From Pseudomonas sp. 8O (GTDB lineage: Bacteria; Pseudomonadota; Gammaproteobacteria; Pseudomonadales; Pseudomonadaceae): a stretch of 64,000 bases of DNA. Location: contig NZ_LR733264.1 in NCBI RefSeq assembly GCF_902506495.1, positions 1,601,312 to 1,665,311 of the forward strand. The letters are read 5' to 3'. A program made the position numbers and the translations under genes. The notes under the pieces were generated by a model. It made no database searches, had not been told where the DNA came from, and was given only the letters and a program-made list of their open reading frames with translations. Numbering within the stretch: position 1 is the first letter of the stretch; the number at the start of each line of letters is the position of its first letter. This document shows positions 8,652 to 17,939 of the stretch, one piece after another.

Positions 8652-9881
8652 TCAGCGGCTGGCTTTCATCACGTCACGCGGCACGTACTTGCCGATCTCG
8701 AACTTGCCGATGGCTGCACGGTGCACCTCGTCCGGGCCGTCGGCCAGGCGCAGGGTGCGCTGCATGGCGTACCAGTAGGCCAGCGGGAAGTCGTTGGAAA
8801 CGCCCGCGCCGCCGTGCATCTGGATCGCACGGTCGATCACCTTGAGCGCCACGTTGGGCGCCACCACCTTGATCTGGGCAATTTCGCTGGCGGCGATCTT
8901 GTTGCCCACTGTGTCCATCATGTAAGCCGCGTTCAGGGTCAACAGGCGTGCCTGGTTGATCTCCATGCGCGAATCGGCGATGTGATCGATGTTGCCACCC
9001 AGGCGCGCCAGCGGCTTGCCGAAAGCGGTGCGCGAAACGGCACGTTTGCACATCAACTCCAGGGCGCGTTCGGCCATGCCGATCGAACGCATGCAGTGAT
9101 GAATACGGCCTGGACCGAGGCGACCCTGGGCGATCTCGAAGCCACGCCCTTCGCCCAGCAGCACGCTCTCGTAGGGCACCCGCACGTTCTCGAACAGCAC
9201 TTCGGCATGCCCATGCGGCGCGTCGTCGTAGCCGAACACCGGCAACGGACGCAGCACAGTGACGCCTGGCGCATCCATCGGCACCAGAATCATCGAATGC
9301 TGCTGGTGGCGCGGCGCATCCGGGTTGGTCAGGCCCATGAAGATCATTACCTTGCAGCGCGGGTCGCAGGCACCGGAGGTCCACCACTTGCGGCCGTTGA
9401 TCACCCACTCATCGCCCTCGCGGCGAGCATTGGCCTGCATATTGGTGGCGTCGCTCGAGGCCACGCCCGGCTCGGTCATGGCAAAGGCGGAACGAATCTC
9501 GCCGGACAGCAGCGGCTCCAGCCATTGCTGCTTCTGCGCCTCGTTGCCGTAGCGCACCAGCACTTCCATGTTGCCGGTATCCGGCGCGGCGCAGTTGAAC
9601 GGCTCCGGGCCGATCAGCGAACGCCCCATGATCTCCGCCAGCGGCGCGTATTCGGTGTTGGTCAGGCCGGCACCGTAGTCGGACTCGGGCAGAAACAGGT
9701 TCCACAGGCCTTCGGCTTTGGCCTTGCTCTTCAGCTCTTCCATGATCGCGGTCGGCTGCCAGCGATCACCCTCAGCCACCTGCTGCTCGAATACCGCTTC
9801 GGCCGGATAGACGTGCGCTTCCATGAATGCGCTGACACGTTCACGTAGCTCTTGAACCTTCGGGGAATAGGCGAAATCCAT
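8652..9881 (-). CDS. Acyl-CoA dehydrogenase family protein
   Basis: This FAD flavoenzyme would introduce a 2,3-double bond into an acyl-CoA. The 409 residues show the family order: N-terminal helical domain, beta-domain signature [15 protein letters not shown] (about 135-150) and C-terminal four-helix domain with [16 protein letters not shown] FAD-binding sequence ([10 protein letters not shown]). Length and the [13 protein letters not shown] region resemble the ACAD10/11-like subgroup. It is divergent from a LysR gene across a 149-bp gap, the usual arrangement for a regulator and its target. The physiological substrate is not visible. Confidence 0.87.
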   Translation of the reverse strand: MDFAYSPKVQELRERVSAFMEAHVYPAEAVFEQQVAEGDRWQPTAIMEELKSKAKAEGLWNLFLPESDYGAGLTNTEYAPLAEIMGRSLIGPEPFNCAAPDTGNMEVLVRYGNEAQKQQWLEPLLSGEIRSAFAMTEPGVASSDATNMQANARREGDEWVINGRKWWTSGACDPRCKVMIFMGLTNPDAPRHQQHSMILVPMDAPGVTVLRPLPVFGYDDAPHGHAEVLFENVRVPYESVLLGEGRGFEIAQGRLGPGRIHHCMRSIGMAERALELMCKRAVSRTAFGKPLARLGGNIDHIADSRMEINQARLLTLNAAYMMDTVGNKIAASEIAQIKVVAPNVALKVIDRAIQMHGGAGVSNDFPLAYWYAMQRTLRLADGPDEVHRAAIGKFEIGKYVPRDVMKASR

Positions 9882-9969
9882 GGAATTACCTGTTTGTGAT
9901 AAAGGGTGAGAGGTTGTGGAAATGATGCTAGAACAGCGCTTAAGATTTATCTAACCTATTTTCAGCGTG

Positions 9970-9983
9970 TATGAACATTCATA
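9970..9983. promoter_or_regulatory. Inverted repeat between acyl-CoA dehydrogenase and LysR genes
   Basis: TATGAA-CA-TTCATA is a perfect 14-bp dyad in the shared divergent promoter region. A second, longer CGATAT/ATATCG dyad lies just beside it (about 9987-10009). LysR-type regulators bind such sites between themselves and their target. Binding by the adjacent LysR protein is inferred. Confidence 0.4.
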
Positions 9984-10030
9984 ACCGATATATGATCGAT
10001 TGATATCGACGCCCCTGGAGCACTGCCGGC

Positions 10031-10966
10031 ATGAACCTGACCAAGGTGGATCTGAACCTCTTCATCGTCTTCGACGCCATCTACACCGAGGCCAACCTGA
10101 CCCGTGCCGGGCAGATCGTCGGCATTACCCAACCCGCAGTTTCCAACGCCCTCGCCCGCCTGCGCGAAACCTTCAACGACCCACTGTTCGTGCGTACCGC
10201 CCAGGGCATGGTGCCGACGCCAATGGCGCAGAACATCATCGGCCCGGTGCGCAACGCCCTGCAGTTGCTGCGCGTTTCCGTGCAGGAAAGCCGAACCTTC
10301 AACCCGCAGCAGGCCGGCAAGACCTACCGCATCAGCATGACCGACCTGTCGGAGCAAATCCTCCTGCCACCGCTGTTCCAGCGCCTGCGTCGCCTGGCGC
10401 CGAACGTGTGCATCGAGAGCTTCCTGGCCAAGCGCCGCGAAACCACCAAGGAACTGGCCGCCGGCCGTCTCGATTTTGCCGTCGACGCGCCACTCAATAC
10501 CGACCCGCAGGTTCGTCACGTCAAGTTGCTGGATGATCGTTACGTCTGCGCCATGCGTCAGGGGCATCCACTGGCCAAGGAAAAGATCAGCCTCGACGAA
10601 TACCTGTCGCTGAGCCATATCCATATCTCCAGCCGCCGCAGTGGCCTCGGCTATGTGGATCTGGCCCTGGGCAAGATGGGCATCCAGCGCAAGATTGCCC
10701 TGCGCTCGCAGCACTACCTGATGGCCGGTAGCGTGTTGCAGCAGACCGACATGGTGATGACCGTGCCGGAGCGCTTCGCCCGCCGCCACAACCTGCATCA
10801 TGTGGCCCTGCCGGTCGGTGATGTGCCGGCACTGGAAACTCACCTGTACTGGCACGAAAGCACCGATCAGGACCCGGCCAACCGCTGGATGCGCGAGCAG
10901 ATGATCGAGCTGGCACAGCAAGTCGCCGCGCAGGAGAAGAAGGCCGAGCAAGCCGCTAATAACTGA
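10031..10966 (+). CDS. LysR-family transcriptional regulator
   Basis: The 311-residue protein begins with a LysR winged helix-turn-helix (about residues 6-65; motif TRAGQIVGITQPAVSNALARL). A periplasmic-binding-fold effector domain (about 95-300) follows. DLNLFIVFDAIYTEANLT is characteristic of the NodD/LeuO-like subgroup. CTGGAG lies upstream of the ATG. It is divergent from the acyl-CoA dehydrogenase gene, which is its likely target. The effector is unknown. Confidence 0.9.
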   Translation: MNLTKVDLNLFIVFDAIYTEANLTRAGQIVGITQPAVSNALARLRETFNDPLFVRTAQGMVPTPMAQNIIGPVRNALQLLRVSVQESRTFNPQQAGKTYRISMTDLSEQILLPPLFQRLRRLAPNVCIESFLAKRRETTKELAAGRLDFAVDAPLNTDPQVRHVKLLDDRYVCAMRQGHPLAKEKISLDEYLSLSHIHISSRRSGLGYVDLALGKMGIQRKIALRSQHYLMAGSVLQQTDMVMTVPERFARRHNLHHVALPVGDVPALETHLYWHESTDQDPANRWMREQMIELAQQVAAQEKKAEQAANN

Positions 10967-10987
10967 CCGCTCGGCATTGAACGCAAA

Positions 10988-11009
10988 AAGGCCCGCATTA
11001 GCGGGCCTT
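10988..11009. terminator. Intrinsic terminator between LysR and DoxX genes
   Basis: A 9-bp stem AAGGCCCGC/GCGGGCCTT with loop ATTA lies between convergent genes. An A-run on one side makes it strong for the minus-strand DoxX transcript; TTCTCGTT follows on the other side. Confidence 0.85.
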
Positions 11010-11029
11010 CTCGTTGTTGCGGGGTTCGA

Positions 11030-11464
11030 TCAGCGAGCGATCTTGCCATCCAACGACAGCTTGCCGGCGCCTTCGAACACCAGCGCTACGCTGATGGCCA
11101 GCAGAGCCAGGGCGAACTCGTAGCCATTGTTGCTCATGAAGAAACCGTTGGCGAAGTGCACAGTGAAGATCGCCACCAGCATGGTCACCGCCAGCACCGC
11201 CGCTGCCGGACGCACCAGCAGACCGATGATCAACGCCACGCCGCCGAAAAATTCGGCGCTACCGGCCGCCAGTGCCATCAGGTAGCCCGGGGCCAGGCCG
11301 ATGCTCTCCATCCACTGCGCCACGCCAGCCAGGCCATACCCACCGAACCAGCCAAACAGCTTCTGCGCGCCATGGGCGGCGAAGGTGATGCCGGCGACGA
11401 TACGCAAAATGGTGATGCCGAAGCTGGCTTGGGTGGCGGTGATGTTCTTGATCAGGTTGTTCAT
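11030..11464 (-). CDS. DoxX-family membrane protein
   Basis: The 144-residue four-helix membrane protein carries the DoxX signatures ITFAAHGAQKLFGWFGG near the first helix and EFFGGVALIIGLLVRPAAA in the middle. DoxX proteins are small inner-membrane proteins of poorly defined redox or quinone-related role. The start at 11464 is chosen because AAGGAAG lies about 7 nt upstream. An in-frame start at 11536 would add 24 residues of unrelated sequence. The upstream 60 bp are strikingly A/T-rich and probably hold its promoter. Confidence 0.85.
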   Translation of the reverse strand: MNNLIKNITATQASFGITILRIVAGITFAAHGAQKLFGWFGGYGLAGVAQWMESIGLAPGYLMALAAGSAEFFGGVALIIGLLVRPAAAVLAVTMLVAIFTVHFANGFFMSNNGYEFALALLAISVALVFEGAGKLSLDGKIAR

Positions 11465-11569
11465 TGCAACGCTTCCTTGGTGTGTGGGAGTTGATGGCGC
11501 ACAGAATAGCCAATTTTTTCGATAAAAAAACAGCAAAATACCGCTAATTAATATCGATAAAATAAATAA

Positions 11570-12985
11570 CTAATGAGCCGTCAGACGCCGTTCCTGCGGT
11601 TCGAGCAGATAGCGCTCACGGTCATAAGCAAGGTAGTACTTATTCACCGCATTCACATAACTCACCACGCCCATGCCCATCTGCTCCATGGCCACACGCT
11701 CGACCTGGAAGAACCACTGATTGGGATTGAGGCCACGTCTGCGTGCCTCGGCGCGCAGGCTCTGCACCCGTTGCGGGCCCAGGTTGTAGCCCGCCAGGAT
11801 GAACGCCATGCGTTCGCGTTCGTTGAGCTGCGGGCTGTTGAAGAAATTGCGGCGGATCATCGCCAGGTACTTGCTGCTGGCCCGGACGTTACCGTCAAGG
11901 TTCTGGATGTTGCTCACGCCGACGCTACGCGCCGCTGCCGGGGTGATCTGCATCAGCCCGGTCGCGCCGCTGGCGCCGCGCGCCGATGGGTTCAACGTCG
12001 ATTCCTTGAATGCCAGCGCAGCCAGCATCAGCCAATCGAAACCCTGCTGCTCGGCATGCTGCTGCAGCACCGGGCGTACCTTCTCCAGGCGCTGTCGTTC
12101 AGTGCGCCCCAGTGGCGAATGCACCTTATATAGACGGCGATAGACACGCTGGAACGCCACATCCTGGTCGGCCGGGCTCTCATAGCTGCTGAAGAAACGG
12201 TCGATGCTGGCACGCAGCATCGGCGCATCGGGGCGCACGAACCATTTCATGTCGCCATCGCGCGCCAGGATCAGGTGCCTGTCGACGCGCAGCTTGGGCA
12301 TCACCTTGGCCCAGCGCTCGGCTATCGGCAGCTCTACCGCAGTACGCTCGAAAATGCCGGCCTGGACCATTTCCAGTACGTCTTCGACCGCCAGGCTGGG
12401 GTCTACCCACTCGACCACGATGGGCGGCAGTTTACGATCGGCCAGCTGCTGGTTGATCAATCGCAGTGCCTCTCCCACCGCACTGCCCGCGGGCAATGAA
12501 AGACTGCGGCCGGCCAGCTGTTCAAGGCTGCGGTAATGTCGGTTGCCCTGTTTCGACACCAATACCAGCGGCACTTCACGGCGAATCGCCGTGCTGGCAC
12601 TGACATCGTGCCCAGTGCGTACATTGAGCAGTTCGCCAGGCGCGACCAGATCGCCCTCGCCGCGCTGCAATGCGCCAAGCAGCTGGTCCTTGGCTTTGGG
12701 GATGATTTTCAGCCTGAGGCTGCGACCATCCCGGGAGTTGCGGTTGAGGTACTGCTCGAACGCGCGTAAGCGGTGGTACTCGACGCCGATGCTCTGCCCC
12801 TTGACCGAACCCGAACTGTTTCGGCTCTGATTGACCAGCACCCGCAGTTCGCCACTGCTGCGAATCGCCGGCAGATCACGAGCGCTGCGGGCCTGGCTAC
12901 CGACCTCAGACGGGCCGGCCACGCGCGCACTGACCGACATCGGCAGCGCAGCCAGCAGGCACAGGATCAGCAGCAATCGCGACAT
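11570..12985 (-). CDS. Membrane-bound-type lytic transglycosylase with solute-binding domain (MltF-like)
   Basis: The 471-residue exported protein has a signal peptide (MSRLLLILCLLAALPMSVSA), an SBP_bac_3 domain (about 45-270) and an SLT transglycosylase domain (about 305-440). The catalytic Glu is E328 in LAFKEST, followed by GASGATGLMQITP and AGYNLGP. Such enzymes cleave peptidoglycan between MurNAc and GlcNAc, and the SBP domain allosterically controls activity in MltF. No lipobox Cys follows the signal peptide, unlike many membrane-anchored family members. I recall a second MltF in P. aeruginosa (MltF2) in comparable company. Confidence 0.88.
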   Translation of the reverse strand: MSRLLLILCLLAALPMSVSARVAGPSEVGSQARSARDLPAIRSSGELRVLVNQSRNSSGSVKGQSIGVEYHRLRAFEQYLNRNSRDGRSLRLKIIPKAKDQLLGALQRGEGDLVAPGELLNVRTGHDVSASTAIRREVPLVLVSKQGNRHYRSLEQLAGRSLSLPAGSAVGEALRLINQQLADRKLPPIVVEWVDPSLAVEDVLEMVQAGIFERTAVELPIAERWAKVMPKLRVDRHLILARDGDMKWFVRPDAPMLRASIDRFFSSYESPADQDVAFQRVYRRLYKVHSPLGRTERQRLEKVRPVLQQHAEQQGFDWLMLAALAFKESTLNPSARGASGATGLMQITPAAARSVGVSNIQNLDGNVRASSKYLAMIRRNFFNSPQLNERERMAFILAGYNLGPQRVQSLRAEARRRGLNPNQWFFQVERVAMEQMGMGVVSYVNAVNKYYLAYDRERYLLEPQERRLTAH

Positions 12986-13024
12986 CGATTCTCCAGGGAG
13001 GGTGGTTGGCCGCCGAAGCCTCTC

Positions 13025-13118
13025 GGGGCACCTCTAAAAACTACCTCGGCTTTGGCTTCCTGCGTCGCTCTACCTCCTGCATCCATGCAGTCGTCGCCTA
13101 CGTTTTTAGAGGCGCCCC
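13025..13118. repeat. 94-bp element with 17-bp terminal inverted repeats (MITE-like)
   Basis: The ends are GGGGCACCTCTAAAAAC and its inverse GTTTTTAGAGGCGCCCC (16 of 17 match). An internal 14-bp palindrome CTGCAT-CC-ATGCAG lies at 13077-13090. It sits in the 365-bp gap 12986-13350 between the transglycosylase and tatD genes. No transposase or clear target duplication is visible. The rest of the gap holds no supported gene. Confidence 0.65.
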
Positions 13119-13350
13119 TTGGTGGGCTGCTGTGCGCCGATGCGCGACAGACGGTTACCGACCGTAAACCCGCCAAACAGGTTCGCGAGGTCGGCGGGGC
13201 GCGGAGATTGGCACAGCCGAATGCTGCCGCGCCACCCCATAACCTTGCATCAACCTTAAAAACAGCGAACAACTTATTGTTTTAAATCGACTTCCTGACG
13301 AACGGAGACCATCTGCTATTCTGCCCCACTCGCGTTAAACAGGTGGCACC

Positions 13351-14178
13351 ATGCAACTCATCGATATTGCCGTCAATCTCACCCACCCCAGCCTCGCGGT
13401 GCAGGCCGAGGCGCTGCTCGAACGTGCCTATGCAGCCGGCGTGTGTCAGCTGGTGCTGACCGGCACCAGTCTGAATGAAAGCGAGGCGAGCCTCGCACTC
13501 TGCCGACAGCTGGATAGCAGCGGTCAGCGCCTGTTCAGCACCGCCGGGGTCCATCCGCACGATGCCAGTTCGTGGAACGGCGCCAGCAGCGATGCCCTCA
13601 AGGCGCTACTGGCGCAACCGCAAGTGCGCGCCGTGGGTGAATGCGGGCTGGACTTCGATCGTGATTTCTCGCCACGCCCAGCACAGGAAAAAGCCCTGGA
13701 AGAACAACTGGCACTTGCCGTCGAGTTGCAGGTGCCGGTATTTCTTCATGAACGCGAAGCCAGCCAGCGCCTGCTGGAGATCCTGCGCAACTATCGCGAT
13801 CAGTTGCCCGCAGCGGTGGTGCACTGCTTCACCGGCGAGCGCTCTGCACTCTATGCCTACCTCGATCTCGACCTGCATATCGGCATCACCGGATGGGTCT
13901 GCGACGAACGTCGCGGTACGCACCTGCATCCGCTGCTCAAGGACATCCCCGGCGAGCGCCTGATGCTGGAGACCGATGCGCCCTTTCTGTTGCCGCGCAG
14001 CCTGCGGCCCAAGCCCAGGAGCGGGCGGAACGAGCCCGCCTTTCTCGGCGAGGTCCTGCGTGAGGTGGCGTTGCACCGCGGGCAAAGCGAAGAAACCCTG
14101 GCAGCGCAGACCACAGCCTGTGCGCGAGCGTTCTTCGATCTACCCGCCATACTGCAGGGCTCGACACCAGAGTATTGA
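13351..14178 (+). CDS. TatD-family metal-dependent hydrolase (putative DNase)
   Basis: The 275-residue TIM-barrel hydrolase shows the TatD signatures [36 protein letters not shown] and [12 protein letters not shown]. Together these supply the metal-binding His, Glu and Asp residues. The N-terminal HxH motif of the family is replaced by IDIAVNLTH (D and H spaced differently), as in the TatD subgroup proper. The family has 3'-5' exonuclease activity on DNA and RNA in oxidative-damage repair. AGGTGG precedes the ATG. The chemoreceptor gene follows closely. Confidence 0.87.
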   Translation: MQLIDIAVNLTHPSLAVQAEALLERAYAAGVCQLVLTGTSLNESEASLALCRQLDSSGQRLFSTAGVHPHDASSWNGASSDALKALLAQPQVRAVGECGLDFDRDFSPRPAQEKALEEQLALAVELQVPVFLHEREASQRLLEILRNYRDQLPAAVVHCFTGERSALYAYLDLDLHIGITGWVCDERRGTHLHPLLKDIPGERLMLETDAPFLLPRSLRPKPRSGRNEPAFLGEVLREVALHRGQSEETLAAQTTACARAFFDLPAILQGSTPEY

Positions 14179-14262
14179 TTGGCGTCAAGACTCTGGCTGT
14201 TCACCGATGCATACTGCTGGCACTTGGCCAATAGCGAACGCAACGAGACGGATAACAACAGC

Positions 14263-15726
14263 ATGGGCGCCTGGATCAGCGATCTTTCTCTCAAGTACAA
14301 ATTCTGGGCGGTCAATGCCGTGGCCTTCGTCACCAGCCTGATGCTGGTGCTGTTCGCCCTGCATACCGAGCAGCAGGCACGCAGTGCCGATGCCAGGCAG
14401 GCTGCAATCGAGCAGGCGCGCCTGCTTCAGCAGTGGCCGCAGCAGGCGGCATTGCCCAGCTCGAGCAACATCCAGGTGGGCAACGGCAGCCTGCCAGGCG
14501 CTCAAGGTGGCCCCGACGCCAGTGGCTGGCAGGCAGTGAAGCATGACGCCCGGTTCGGCGACTCGCCGGTGATCGGCGCACAGCGCGTCACCCTCAGCGA
14601 TGGGCGCACCCTGGCGATCATGGCGCGCGCGCCCAGCCTGCTCGACCTGTTCGCCCATCACGCGCTGACCTATGCCGTCGCAGTCGCCGTGTTGATGCTG
14701 TTGCTGCTGGCTGCCTCGCAGCTGTTGATCCGCTTTCTCTTGAGCCACCTCAACACCCTCAAGGATGTGATGCTGCAGGCCGAGCGCAGCGGTGACCTGT
14801 CCTTGCGCGTGCCGCTGGACAGCCGTGACGAGGTCGGCCAGATGGCCGCCGCCTTCAATGCCATGCAGGCCGGCTATCAGCGTGTGGTCGGTACCGTCAG
14901 CCAGGTAGCCAGCGAGCTGGACAGCAGTACCCGCGACATGGCCCAGCGCATGGGATCCGTACGTCAGGGCATGCTCAGCCAGCAGAGCGAAACCGATCAG
15001 GCCGCTACCGCGATCAACCAGATGTCGGCGACCGTTCAGCATATTGCCGATCACGCTGGCACCACCCGCGACCAGTCGCTCACTGCCGACCAGCTGGCCC
15101 GCGCCGGTCAGCAGGTGGTCGAACGGGTCGAGCAATCCATCGCGGCCCTGTCGCAAGGCGTGCGCCAGAGCGCCGCCAGCATCGAGCGCCTGGCTGAAGA
15201 CAGCCAGCACATCAGCCGCGTGGTCGGCGTGATTCATGGCATTGCCGAGCAGACCAACCTGCTCGCCCTCAACGCCGCCATCGAGGCCGCCCGCGCCGGC
15301 GAAATGGGTCGCGGCTTCGCCGTGGTCGCCGACGAGGTGCGCAACCTGGCCAAACGCGTGCAGGACTCCACCGACGAAATCACCCAGATGATCGGCAACC
15401 TGCAAGGTGGCACCCGTGACGCGGTGGAGTTCATGCGCGAAAGCTCGGAGAATGCCAACCACTGCGTGCAACTGGCGCAAGAAGCCGGCGAATCACTGGC
15501 GGCGATCACCGCTGCCGTGGCGTTGATGCGCGACAGCAATACGCAGATCGCCGTGGCCGCCACGCAGCAGAGCCAGGTGGCCGAAGAGATGAGCCGCTCG
15601 GTGGTGGGCATCCGTGACGTCACCGAACAGACCGTCGGGCAAACCCTCGAGTCGGCCGCCACCAGCCAGCAACTCGCCCAACTGGCAGGCGAGCTGAACA
15701 AGGCCATCCGCCAGTTGCGTCTATAA
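14263..15726 (+). CDS. Methyl-accepting chemotaxis protein
   Basis: The 487-residue chemoreceptor has a first membrane helix near residues 14-35, a short periplasmic part of about 95 residues and a second helix (about 138-162). HAMP and the conserved cytoplasmic hairpin follow, tip [20 protein letters not shown]. The small periplasmic domain matches no ligand-binding domain I recognise. The chosen ATG at 14263 begins just ahead of the first helix. The frame is open from a TTG directly after the tatD stop, but that would add 28 unlikely residues. Probable cotranscription with tatD. Confidence 0.88.
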   Translation: MGAWISDLSLKYKFWAVNAVAFVTSLMLVLFALHTEQQARSADARQAAIEQARLLQQWPQQAALPSSSNIQVGNGSLPGAQGGPDASGWQAVKHDARFGDSPVIGAQRVTLSDGRTLAIMARAPSLLDLFAHHALTYAVAVAVLMLLLLAASQLLIRFLLSHLNTLKDVMLQAERSGDLSLRVPLDSRDEVGQMAAAFNAMQAGYQRVVGTVSQVASELDSSTRDMAQRMGSVRQGMLSQQSETDQAATAINQMSATVQHIADHAGTTRDQSLTADQLARAGQQVVERVEQSIAALSQGVRQSAASIERLAEDSQHISRVVGVIHGIAEQTNLLALNAAIEAARAGEMGRGFAVVADEVRNLAKRVQDSTDEITQMIGNLQGGTRDAVEFMRESSENANHCVQLAQEAGESLAAITAAVALMRDSNTQIAVAATQQSQVAEEMSRSVVGIRDVTEQTVGQTLESAATSQQLAQLAGELNKAIRQLRL

Positions 15727-15828
15727 CGGCGCCGTTTAGACATAAGCCTATCTGCGCCATAGCCAGGAGCAATTCGCTCTGCATGGGCGGCGCTCCTAGA
15801 CTCGCTTCATCGAGTCGAGGATCGTCCC

Positions 15829-16191
15829 ATGAGCAAACGTCACCCCAACCTGCTGGCCTGGCAATGGCGTCATTACGCCAGCCAGCATCGGCATCCCACC
15901 AATCTGCTGCTGCACCTGATCGCCGTGCCGCTGTTCCTGCTGTCGCTGATACTGCTGCTGATCGGCCTGTGGAATCTGCGGTTCGTGCCGTTGGCACTGG
16001 GCAGCATCGGCCTGATCGCCGCCCTGGCGCTGCAAGCTCACGGCCACAGACTGGAACAACAACCTGCTGAGCCCTTCGCCAGCAAGGGCGATGCGGTGAA
16101 GCGCCTACTGCTGGAGCAGTGCGTGACGTTCCCGCGCTTTCTTTTCAGCGGCGCGTGGTGGCGCGCCTGGCGCCAACACCGGCGCCACTGA
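15829..16191 (+). CDS. Mpo1-like / DUF962 membrane protein
   Basis: The 120-residue protein has two or three membrane helices and His-containing motifs at their edges: HPTNLLLHLIAVPL and AHGHRLEQQPAEPF. These fit the DUF962/Mpo1 pattern (H-x4-N-x3-H and GH-x2-E). In yeast Mpo1 is an iron-dependent dioxygenase that shortens 2-hydroxy fatty acids. Function here is extrapolated. GAGGAT lies 6 nt before the ATG. The stop is only one base from the stop of the convergent thioesterase gene. Confidence 0.65.
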   Translation: MSKRHPNLLAWQWRHYASQHRHPTNLLLHLIAVPLFLLSLILLLIGLWNLRFVPLALGSIGLIAALALQAHGHRLEQQPAEPFASKGDAVKRLLLEQCVTFPRFLFSGAWWRAWRQHRRH

Positions 16192-16192
16192 A

Positions 16193-16990
16193 TCAGGCAA
16201 AGACGGTCACGGTCTGCCGGCTCAAGGCGATCAGCTCGCCTGCAGGTGTCCACATCGCCGCCGCTACATGCCCGTAACCGTCGCGGGCATGCTCGATGTC
16301 CGCGCGATACAGGCACCAGTCTTCACTGCTGAGGCTGTGTAGCGGCTGGACGAACTCGATGGTCCAGGTCAGCGAGCTGCCCGGCGCAGGGCTTTTCAGA
16401 TACGGCAATACCGCTGGCGGCCAGGCATCGACCAGTGCCAGCAAATGCGCCTCGCTGAGCGCCTGTGGCTCGCGCTCACCGCGCAAGCGCACCCAGCCGC
16501 CCATCTGCCGCGAGGGCGTGTTGCTGAAGGGCATGCCGCCAATCCCCCAACGCATGGCCAGAAAGCGTGTGAACTCCGGCGTGACATTGCGCACGTAGGG
16601 CAACTCCTGGCACTGCTCGACTGGCGTGATCTGCGGCGCGGCAAGTGCCTCCACGGCAATCGCCGAAGAACGCGACGCGCCAAAGCTGCCCTGCACAACG
16701 GTCACCACCTGGCCATCCTGAACTGCACGCAGGGACATCTGGCTGACCGCCTTGCCCTCGCGCAGCACCTCGGCCTGGAAACTGACAGGAACATCCGGCG
16801 CCACTGGTCCGACGAAGGTGATGGCCAGCGAGCGCACCGGCCGCCCCTGCGGCACCTTGGCGCGCATGGCCTCGAACGCCAGTGCCGCCACCAGGCCGCC
16901 GAAACTGGCGCGGCCCTGCCCCCATTCAGCCGGAATCACCACGGCATCGGGATCGCGGCGCACCGCTTCGAGCATTTCGGAAAAGATCAT
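16193..16990 (-). CDS. Acyl-CoA thioesterase family protein (double hotdog)
   Basis: The protein of about 265 residues resembles TesB-like two-hotdog thioesterases, which hydrolyse acyl-CoA. GRASFGGLVAALAFEAM near the N terminus and the C-terminal SLTWTIEFVQPLHSL and GYGHVAAAMW segments correspond to the two hotdog helices/strands. Start 16990 is preferred because GAGGTG lies 3-5 nt upstream. An in-frame ATG six codons earlier (17008) lacks a ribosome site. Its substrate is not predictable. Confidence 0.78.
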   Translation of the reverse strand: MIFSEMLEAVRRDPDAVVIPAEWGQGRASFGGLVAALAFEAMRAKVPQGRPVRSLAITFVGPVAPDVPVSFQAEVLREGKAVSQMSLRAVQDGQVVTVVQGSFGASRSSAIAVEALAAPQITPVEQCQELPYVRNVTPEFTRFLAMRWGIGGMPFSNTPSRQMGGWVRLRGEREPQALSEAHLLALVDAWPPAVLPYLKSPAPGSSLTWTIEFVQPLHSLSSEDWCLYRADIEHARDGYGHVAAAMWTPAGELIALSRQTVTVFA

Positions 16991-17096
16991 ACGCACCTCG
17001 GCATTCATCGATGGCGACGATCTTAGGGGATGGTGGCAACTGAACGATAGTCTGCAAGGGCGCCTATTCGGTCATATTTGCGGCGAAAATGTCGCC

Positions 17097-17867
17097 TTAT
17101 TCCACATTGGGAAAATCGCCATACAGCGCCAGCAACGCTCCATCAGCGCGTTGCTCAGCGGCCTGCTGAGCCTGCAGCCAGATTGCCCGGCAAGGGTTCA
17201 GCGACGCCTGTGCATCGGCCTGCGCCAGCCATTGCAGATGATCGTGCCAGTCGCCCAAGGCGCTTTGCGCACGTTTGAGCCTGAGTTGCGCCGCCTTGCT
17301 CAAACGACTTTGTGCCGGGTAGGTTTCAGCGGCGTAGCGCACACGTTTGATCAGCAGGCGCAGGCGATGGCGGTCATGCGCCGGATCGCGCAACGCGCGG
17401 GCCAGTTGTCTTTGCTGGCGTCGCAAACGACGCCGGATGCGCTTGTCCACGTCATTCAATTGGCCTTGCCTGGCCGCTTCACGCCAATTCGCTGGCCAGC
17501 CGTCGAGCAACAGCATCAGGTCCGCCAACTCACGGCTGCTGGCAATGGCAGCGTAACCTGCGGCGCGCTGGGTCTCATCGGCAGGCGCCAGATGGACCAG
17601 GTCCAGGCGCGCCAACTCGGCCACCAACACCTCACGGTCACGCAGCGGTCCGCTGAGGCGGCCCAACACCGCGGCTCCCTGCTCCAGAGTATCCACCGCC
17701 GGCAAACCGCGCAACGGACGCAACAGGCTGCGCAATTGCCGCAAGGCAATGCGCAGGTCGTGCAAGGCCTCGGTGTCAGTGCAGTCGGCCAACCGCGCCT
17801 GGCAGGCATACAGCCGCACCTGCAGAGCCAGGACACGCCCCAAACAATGTTCGATGAAATCGCTCAT
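17097..17867 (-). CDS. CHAD domain protein
   Basis: The 256-residue all-helical CHAD protein shows the characteristic conserved basic/His helices: ALHDLRIALRQLRSLLRPL near residue 30 and RHRLRLLIKRVRYAAETYP and LGDWHDHLQWL later. CHAD domains bind inorganic polyphosphate and often occur with CYTH phosphatases, but no CYTH domain is present here. GGGAGGA lies 6-7 nt before the chosen ATG, whereas the longer frame to 17933 has no support. It follows tgpA on the same strand after about 70 bp. Confidence 0.82.
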   Translation of the reverse strand: MSDFIEHCLGRVLALQVRLYACQARLADCTDTEALHDLRIALRQLRSLLRPLRGLPAVDTLEQGAAVLGRLSGPLRDREVLVAELARLDLVHLAPADETQRAAGYAAIASSRELADLMLLLDGWPANWREAARQGQLNDVDKRIRRRLRRQQRQLARALRDPAHDRHRLRLLIKRVRYAAETYPAQSRLSKAAQLRLKRAQSALGDWHDHLQWLAQADAQASLNPCRAIWLQAQQAAEQRADGALLALYGDFPNVE

Positions 17868-17939
17868 GCTCGATCCTCCCAAACGACGATGCATCAAGCT
17901 GACAACCCGGCCCCCACTCAAACAAGTGACCAATGGTCG

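Noticed and set aside
8622..9848. 408-codon plus-strand open frame opposite the acyl-CoA dehydrogenase
   Set aside because: Antisense shadow of a gene with complete family signatures; His/Arg/Gln-rich product without domain.
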